NCBI GenBank assembly: GCA_963693085.1
Contig: OY856413.1
Location: 541,460,379-541,524,378, forward strand
DNA: 64,000 bases
Source: Alisma plantago-aquatica
Taxonomy: Eukaryota > Streptophyta > Magnoliopsida > Alismatales > Alismataceae
Reading direction: 5' to 3'
Part shown: positions 57,820-64,000 of the stretch, piece by piece
How the letters are laid out: each line of letters begins with the position of its first letter
How positions within the stretch are numbered: position 1 is the first letter of the stretch
Notes under the pieces: model-generated
The model's input: the letters and a program-made list of their open reading frames with translations, nothing else
Databases searched by the model: none
What the model was told of the DNA's origin: nothing
Program-made: the position numbers and the translations under genes

Positions 57820-58497
57820 TCAACCATGGTCCAAAAACAAAATGTTTTCACCCCCATCATAAGCAATCCTCTCAAATGCTTTCCTTGATTGATCTTCCTC
57901 CCAAGGGTCATGCGAGCTTCGTAAGTCTTTTTCAGCAATTCTCTCTCCTTGGGAATCATCATCATAGATCTTAATAAGCCTTAAGACCCTCAGAAATCTC
58001 ATGCCATAGGTTTTATCTCTCTTGAGGAACGAGTCTTCATAGGAACCAAAGAGAGGGGTCTCAATCATATCAATTTGCTCATGGGAAGTAGGGGGAGCAT
58101 GTGATAGTTGTGGTGGTGGCATCGGTGTTGATGGTCGTTGGACTTTAGGTGGAGGAGGGCATTGAGCTGGTTGGAAGGTGAATTGGTGGGAGGGTTGTGG
58201 TGATGGAGGTGGTAGAATGAATTGAGGTTGGAAGGTGAACTGGTAGGAGGGTTGTGGAAATGGAGGTGGTGGTAGTGTGTAAGGATTAGGATAGCCTTGG
58301 AGGTAGGGTAGTGGAGGAGGGAATTGAGGTTGGAAAGTGAAGTGGTGGGAAGGTTGCGGAAATGGAGGTGGTGGAGGTGTGTAAGGCTTAGGATAGCCTT
58401 GGAGGTAGGGTGGTGGAGGAAATGGATGGGTTTGTGCATTTTGGCCTTCCATCTTGTCTTCTCCGAGTGGCTTGTCACATGCACAAGGCACAACCAA
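57820..58497 (-). CDS. NA1 proline-rich hypothetical protein (225 aa)
   Basis: The only sizeable open frame of NA1, starting MVVPCACDKPLGEDKMEGQN about 130 bp downstream of the PBS, where gag would begin. Residues 25-110 are Pro-rich, with a ~33-residue unit (PYLQGYP, YTPPPPPFPQPS, FTFQPQF) present twice plus a partial third copy. Residues 145-225 are charged (LFGSYEDSFLKRDKTYGMRF, DDDSQGERIAEKDLRSSHDP, AFERIAYDGG). I do not recognise the protein. It has no signal peptide, membrane span or zinc knuckle. It could be a heavily altered gag remnant or a captured fragment; a frame change near 57820 may have shortened it. Confidence 0.45.
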   Translation of the reverse strand: MVVPCACDKPLGEDKMEGQNAQTHPFPPPPYLQGYPKPYTPPPPPFPQPSHHFTFQPQFPPPLPYLQGYPNPYTLPPPPFPQPSYQFTFQPQFILPPPSPQPSHQFTFQPAQCPPPPKVQRPSTPMPPPQLSHAPPTSHEQIDMIETPLFGSYEDSFLKRDKTYGMRFLRVLRLIKIYDDDSQGERIAEKDLRSSHDPWEEDQSRKAFERIAYDGGENILFLDHG

Positions 58498-58625
58498 ACA
58501 AAAGAAAGCAAGTTAGCAAACCAATATACACAAAGAATGCAAAGAGTAATGAATAAAGAATAGCAATGATGAGGGCAGTAAGAAAAGTCAAAGCAAAACT
58601 AAGTAGCTAGGCCGAGCGCCTCTAA

Positions 58626-58643
58626 TCCCTGGCAACGGCGCCA
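58626..58643 (-). other. NA1 primer binding site
   Basis: The minus strand reads TGGCGCCGTTGCCAGGGA, seven bases after LTR C. It differs from the AT1 PBS at one position, so NA1 is primed like an Athila/Tat-type element. It is intact only in internal region 2. Confidence 0.9.
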
Positions 58644-58650
58644 GAAAGCT

Positions 58651-60868
58651 TGGTGCGATTCCGCTAGTGGTGCTAACACACTATTCAATTGAATAGATGC
58701 GCCCCACGAGGTCGGAATGCACGATGGATGGGGGTTTGCTTTCAAAATTTATAAAACCTAAACTAGCTACCTACGTCTACTAAAACACTACACCCGCAAG
58801 CGCACGGGGTCGTGTCGTAGTATAGGAAGGTGGCAAGTATAGGGTCGATCCACAGGGAAAAGAGGGGGCGCTAGAGCTAGGTTAGTTTAGCTAGGTTCCT
58901 ACTGCGGAGACTAGGGTTAAGGGTTTAAAGGTTGATTTTGATTGTTAACTACTATGGACAAACAAGCAGTTAAAGGCAAGAAATGGAATCTACGTTTACC
59001 CTAGGCTAGATTAAGACTAAGCAGGCAAGAAAAGACTAAGCTAGGTATGAAAGGACAAATTACACTAAGGAAAGCAAGAGAAAAGCAAAAGAGCAATTAA
59101 AGAGCTATACTAGCATGAACAAGACAAGGACAAAGCAAGAAGCTAACTAAGCAGGAAAAGAGTTAACTAAGCTAAGCAGGCACAAAACTAGGGTTTTAAG
59201 CAGTAATGAGATGTGTGGGCTGTTTAGGGATATGAACTTATCAACTAAGTTGGGGGTGACATATGAACATTAAGATTCCATTTAGATTATCCAAACCAAA
59301 CAACAAGTTAGAGTCTAATGGATTAACCTAAGCTACTAACTGGCCATGGATATGCTAGGTTGTGTATAGAGGAACTAGTCTCTAACACAACCCACTACCC
59401 TTACGAGGCTCAATTGGGTTAGGGGTTAGGTTCAATCCAATTAGAGTCTAATCAAGTCTAGGTTTCTACATTAGACATTCCTAGGGCAATTAGGGGCCGA
59501 GGGTAGTAATGGGGGGTGAAATTAGGGTTTTGGGCCCCAATTCCCCCACATTCTAGCCTTGAGAAGGCTCCATGCTAATTGCACTAGAATTATCCAATCT
59601 AGCTACTTAGATCTCTCACTTAGGTTTAGGGAGATTGATTAGGATGTAGGAAGATGGGAGGCAACCTAGGGATCCAAGAATTGGACCTAGGGGCAAATCC
59701 CAAAATTCACACATATAAGCAATTTGCCTAAATTCTTAAGTGATTTCACACACAAACCAACAAGCAATTAATGGAGAGTGAGATATAAATAGAACATAAT
59801 CATTCACAAATGGAATTACAAAGTTTACATGTCATTTTCCCCCAACATGGTATCAAAGTAACATAAAATCCCCCGAACAGCCCACCCAAGGGGGCCTAGC
59901 TACACATAGAAATGGAAAAAGCAAAAAGAGAAGAGAAGAAGATAGAGGTGGCCATGGAGCTCGAAGTAGTGGTTGTCAATCCTCTCTCCAGCAGCAGCAG
60001 GTCGACCTCCTCCTTCTTCTTGGATGGAATGGAGTGAAAAGGTGGTGGGAAGTGGATGGAAGGCTTAGATATGGGGGGTTATGTGGTGGAAATGGTGAAA
60101 TGGAGTGGATTTGAGGTGGAGGTGAAGGGGAATGGAGTGGAGGTGACAAAGGGGCGAAAATGGAGTTCTAAGCAGCCAACCTTCGACCCTCAGCCGCCAC
60201 TAGGGCATATATAGGGATCTAGGGGGTCTAGGGTTAAGTTAGGGGCAAAATAGGTAAAGCAGTGAAAAATTGGTGGATTTTGTGAGTAACACGACCGTGG
60301 TAGGTCACCACGGTCGTGGTGGGTAGGGTAGACCACGGCCGTGGTGAATGGGCACGGTCGTGGGTTTATTAGATTGTGGATATCACAGGGATAGGTTCAT
60401 GGATGGCCACGGCCGTGGGGAAGTCACCACGGTCGTGGTGGGGACCTTTGGCCACGGTCGTGTTGAAAACCACGGTCGTTTTGGCCATTTTCATCAATTT
60501 CTGGGGGTTTTAGCCATTTTTTGTGCTTGGGGCATGTCCACCACGACCGTGGGGGGTGTACCACGGTCGTGGTGGTGTCTCTCCCATGCTTTTGAGCCTT
60601 GAACTTGATCATCCATGGAGGGTATTGCTTCAAAACTTTCTTTGACCACTTGGGGTAGGTTGGAAGTGGTTTTGGCTTCATTTTGGGCTCCTCCAAGCCT
60701 GCGGAAACCCTAGATTGGACCATCCTCTTTCCATGCCATCAAGTAGTGGACAAAGTACCTATAAAACATGCAAAAAGCCTCCATAAGTGCATTTGATAGA
60801 AATAAGCATATTGGGGGAAATAACATGTAATCTAACAAGTATAGATGTGGCTGAAATGCAAAATGACA
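58651..60868 (-). mobile_element. NA1 LTR C (2218 bp, 5' LTR beside the intact PBS)
   Basis: Plus-strand TGGTGCGATTCCGC ... CAAAATGACA followed by the right CCTTT duplication. TATA-like ATATATA at 60207-60213 (minus), palindrome cluster at 60288-60575. Near identity with LTRs A and B points to a recent event. Confidence 0.95.
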
Positions 60869-61344
60869 CCTTTCTAGTGGCTTTATTTAATTTTCTATAA
60901 TCAATACACATTTCCCATCCAATGACGATTCTTGTTTGAATTAATTTGTCATTTTCCCTATTTATTATAGTAGTTCATCCCTTCTTGAGTACAAAATGTA
61001 TAGGGCTCAATCAAGGACTATCACTGATGGATATATAATTCCTACATCTTTAAGTTTGAAATTTTCCTTTTTAACAAGTTCCATCATATTTTGATTTAGT
61101 CTTCTTGGAGGATCTATGCAAGGTTTGGAATTTTCTTCTAAAGCTATATGATGCATACAAATAGATGGGTTAATTCTTTTAATATCATCAATTGAGTAAC
61201 CTATTACATCTTTATAGCTTCTAAGTTTATTCAACCATTTTTCTTCTTATTCTTCATTCAATTCAGAATTTATAATAATGGAGAGGTGGAATTTGGGTCT
61301 AAGAAAGCATATCTCAACCACGACAGGAGAGGTTTTAATTCTAC
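60869..61344 (-). pseudogene. AT2 pol, RT N-terminal segment
   Basis: Minus-strand fragments IGYSIDDIKRINPSICMHHI, PPRRLNQNMMELVKKENFKL, GIIYPSVI, then in another frame IVIGWEMCIDYRKLNKATRK, which stops at the NA1 insertion. The next residues of the motif (KDHFPLPF) are at 49964, across NA1. Stops and frame changes near 61240 and 60980 break it. This region precedes the catalytic palm. Confidence 0.88.
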
Positions 61345-61986
61345 CTATTTATTTGGAGCAGCAGTGTTGCTTTCCTCATTCTCCTTTGATTCTTCCTCAC
61401 ATATTGGAGTCTCAAAGGCTTCAGAAATCTCCTCATTGAAGGTGGCTTTTGTTTCTTCTTCGTTACCTTCTCTTTCAAAATCATCAAGAACAGTCTCAAC
61501 AGAATTCTTTTCTTCCTCAAGATGGGTATCAATAGTATCTATCAGACAAAGATACTCCTTAGATTTGGGTGCTTTCACATAATCATAAACAGAGAACACT
61601 AGTTCTTCATATTCAACTCTGACGGTCAGTTTTCCTTCTCTAACATCAATAAGACATCCTACGGTACGGAGGAATGGTCTTCCAAAGAGGACTGGGTTTG
61701 TTTGATCCTCTTGCATGTCTAGGGTTACAAAATCACACGGAATGAAAAACTTCCCTATCTGTACAGGAATGTCTTCAATCACCCCTCTAGGATATTTAAT
61801 TGAGAGACCAGCTAATTGAATTGTCATTGATGTTGGTTTCAGATCTCCCAAATCAAGCTTTTTCCATAGAGAAATAGGAATCAAGATGATGCTAGAACCA
61901 AGATCAACTAGGCCTTTATCAAAAGTTGAATCTCCAATCTTGAAAGGGAGTGTGAAAGCAAGTTGATCATCTATTTTTTCAGGCAT
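61345..61986 (-). pseudogene. AT2 protease and pol linker
   Basis: 213 open codons: MPEKIDDQLAFTLPFKIGDS, active site GLVDLGSSIILIPISLWKKL, then PVQIGKFFIPCDFVTLDMQE and NPVLFGRPFLRTVGCLID, followed by a Glu-rich linker (THLEEEKNSVETVLDDFERE). The D-L-G-S motif is intact, making this the best-preserved protease in the window. Confidence 0.9.
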
Positions 61987-61989
61987 ACG

Positions 61990-63840
61990 GTTCTAGATGA
62001 TAGATCTTAGCCTTTTAGATAACATAACAGTTTCAACTTGACCAGATCTCCTTTCCTTTGTTAGAATGTCTTTCAAAAAGTTAGCATAAGAAGGCATTTC
62101 ATCTATGACTTCAACTAAAGGTAGATTCACATGTAGCTCGTTCTAGATGTCCATAAATTTGTTGAACTTAATATCATCTTTGGTATTAGCAAACATGTAA
62201 GGGAAAGCATCATTAGGCTTGCAAGAAGAGTCATCGTGGTGCGGATTTCCAGTAGATTTCTTCCATTGGTTTTTAGCAGTTTCCTCCACAGTGGTGTCAA
62301 TAAATTCTTCATATTTCCTCTTAGAAGGCGGTGAAGACCCTCTTATGACTACCCCATCCCTCAGAGTCACATATTTGCAAGTTTCCTTGGGATTCATAGC
62401 CGGTTGACTGGGCAAAGAACCTGATGGTGCTCTTTGGTTGGCTAAAGCTTGTTGAGCAATTTGGTCTTTCAACATCTTGGCATGGGTGACAATCCCATCA
62501 ACTTTAGAAGAAATTTATGTGATGTCATCCTTCAGATTGTCATGTGCCTGGAACTCATCATTCTGTTGAATATGTGTAGTCACAAAAGTCTCAAGAAGAC
62601 TCTCCAAGCTGGACTTTTATTGTGGTTGACTCATTTGTTGAAGCTGGTTGAAATTCCTATTGTTGTTGTTGCTATATCTCGATGGTTTTTTACGGTTGGC
62701 ATTCATTGGTTGGCAATTTCTCATATGTTTTTTACCTTGATCTTGACCTTGTTGTTGTTGGTTTTGAGAGTTATTGTTCATTTAAAAAAAGTTTGGATGG
62801 TCCCTCCATCTTGTATTGTAGGTTTTTGAGAAAGGATTGTAGGTTTGTCTGTTGTTGAAGTTGCCTACTGCATTGACCTTCTCTGGCATCTCTGTGGCAT
62901 TCATCTATGGTGCAAAAAAAGAAGAAGAGTTGTGACTAGATGCTCTACATACCTCACTCACTTTCTCAACTGCTTGAATAGAGTGACTGGTCAATTTTTC
63001 AAACTTTTTAGTCAAGGCATCAAGTTTGTCTGTAATGAGATCTACTATGTCTACAGTGTGATTCCCACTAGACTTATCACTTGAGTTGGTGGATAAGGGA
63101 TGGAAGGTCATTTTAGTGCTCCACTGACTGTGGTTGAGTGTCATATCTTTAATAATATCATATGCTTCACTGTAGGACTTGTTCATTAGAGCTCCATTTG
63201 CAGCGGCATCAATACTCATATGGGTGTTGTAGAATAACCCGTTATAGAAAGTTTGAAGTAACCATCAGTTGGTCAAACCACGATGAAGACAAGGGTGTTG
63301 TAGATCATTAAATCTCTTCATGTATCATAGAGTGTCTCAACTTCATGTTTTTTTAATTTGGCAAGTTGGCTCCTCAGTTGAGTCATCTTGTTTGGAGGAA
63401 AGTACTTGGTAATTAAAGCATGAAACAATTTGTCCCAACTCTTAATAGACCGCTCTGGAAAATATGAGAGCCATGCCTTGGCTCAATCTTGTAAAGTGAA
63501 TGGGAATGGGAGTAGATGTACTCCTTTAGGTGGAACACCATTGACCTTAAAGGTGTTTACGTACTGCAAGAACTCGTCTATGTGAAGATTTGGATCTTCC
63601 ATAGGCATACCTCTAAAACGGTTCTACTAGATCATCTGCATTATGGTATGACTAATAGAGAAATTATTGGATTCAATGGCAGGATGATCAATGGCTCCAC
63701 AAATGTTGATGGCACCCAGAAGAGTGAACTCTTTCAGTGGGTGCTTGTCCTCCATCTCTGATTTCTTTGTAGTAATCAGGCGAGGACGGTGGTGAATGTG
63801 TTGAATAAGGTGATGATGGATGTGATCCCTCCAAGTTCAT
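61990..63840 (-). pseudogene. AT2 gag (Athila-type)
   Basis: Likely starts near the ATG at 63840 (MNLEGSHPSSPYSTHSPPSS). Much of 63220-63780 is broken by stops, with recognisable pieces in several frames. Clear Athila gag blocks follow: SIDAAANGALMNKSYSEAYD, then IIKDMTLNHSQWSTKM, DLITDKLDALTKKFEKL, an Asn/Gln-rich repetitive region (62640-62780), AIAQQALANQRAPSGSLPSQ-like sequence, and CKYVTLRDGVVIRGSSPPSK. No zinc knuckle survives. It leads into the protease with a frame change near 62140-61990. Confidence 0.82.
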
Positions 63841-64000
63841 GGAGTTGTCACATTTTCTTTCTCTCCTTTAACAGCAAAAAGTTTACTCAATTTTAGGGTC
63901 AAGGAAGATTGATGTCTCAAGACCTGTCTTAGAGAGATGAATGCAACCTACAAAAGAAATAGATAAGTAAGAATCACACTACTAAAAATGTGTCATAATA
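63841..64000 (-). other. AT2 leader upstream of gag
   Basis: Non-coding AT-rich sequence up to the window edge. The AT2 PBS and 5' LTR are not reached, so they should lie just to the right. Confidence 0.45.

Larger units (their letters stand above)
55777..58650 (-). mobile_element. NA1 internal region 2, complete form (2874 bp)
   Basis: Read on the minus strand: PBS, leader, the proline-rich ORF (58497-57820), a stretch with CACGGCCGTG palindromes (57334-57510), a second PPT-like site (57161-57200), about 1.3 kb without coding signal, and the terminal PPT-like AAGTTTGGGGTGG (55807-55820). No gag core, zinc knuckle, protease, RT or integrase is present in any frame. This fits a large non-autonomous LTR derivative (LARD class). 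Confidence 0.9.

Overview
This window looks like a piece of a flowering-plant nuclear genome, most likely gene-poor heterochromatin. It consists almost wholly of nested Ty3/gypsy LTR retrotransposons. I found no host protein gene, rRNA, tRNA or CRISPR array. Two lineages dominate. Athila-type elements are recognised by PBSs of the TGGCGCCGTTGCC type, the characteristic gag and RT sequence, and an extra ORF after pol. Tekay/Del-type chromoviruses are recognised by initiator-Met PBSs (TGGTATCAGAGC), about 3.8 kb LTRs, and an integrase ending in a chromodomain-like segment. The species cannot be named from the sequence.

Left part (1-28,105). AT1 is a minus-strand Athila-type element with only its 5' LTR (398-2360), PBS and gag N-terminus in view. 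It sits inside the 3' LTR of TK1, a minus-strand Tekay-type element (2361-9913). TK1's 5' LTR is in turn cut at 9913 by TK2, a plus-strand Tekay element arranged as LTR (9914-13677), gag-pol (13803-18498), LTR (18509-22270), then a second truncated internal region (22271-23854). A junction at 23854/23855 joins this to the leader, PBS and 3.4 kb LTR (24681-28105) of another minus-strand element, UN3.

Right part (about 28,106-64,000). After an unresolved LTR-like piece comes AT2, an old minus-strand Athila element running to the right edge of the window. Its order on the minus strand is gag, protease, RT, RNase H, integrase, a spacer packed with ACACGACGTGT-like palindromes, the Athila 3' ORF, PPT and 3' LTR. 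Two later insertions split its RT domain. AT3 (35758-49621, plus strand, TSD TTGAC) is a complete Athila-type element with 3.2-3.3 kb LTRs. NA1 (49965-60868, minus strand, TSD CCTTT) is a non-autonomous element with three nearly identical 2.2 kb LTRs and two internal regions. NA1 carries no gag or pol, only a proline-rich ORF.

Every polyprotein here is broken by stops or frameshifts, so nothing is autonomously active as read. The nearly identical NA1 LTRs suggest recent movement by an enzyme supplied in trans. The most interesting signals are regulatory or structural: dense arrays of CG-containing palindromes just upstream of the TATA box in three LTR families and before the AT2 3' ORF, a shared U5 sequence block, a second PPT-like site 1.2-1.4 kb before the 3' LTR in both AT3 and NA1, and the three-LTR structure of NA1.
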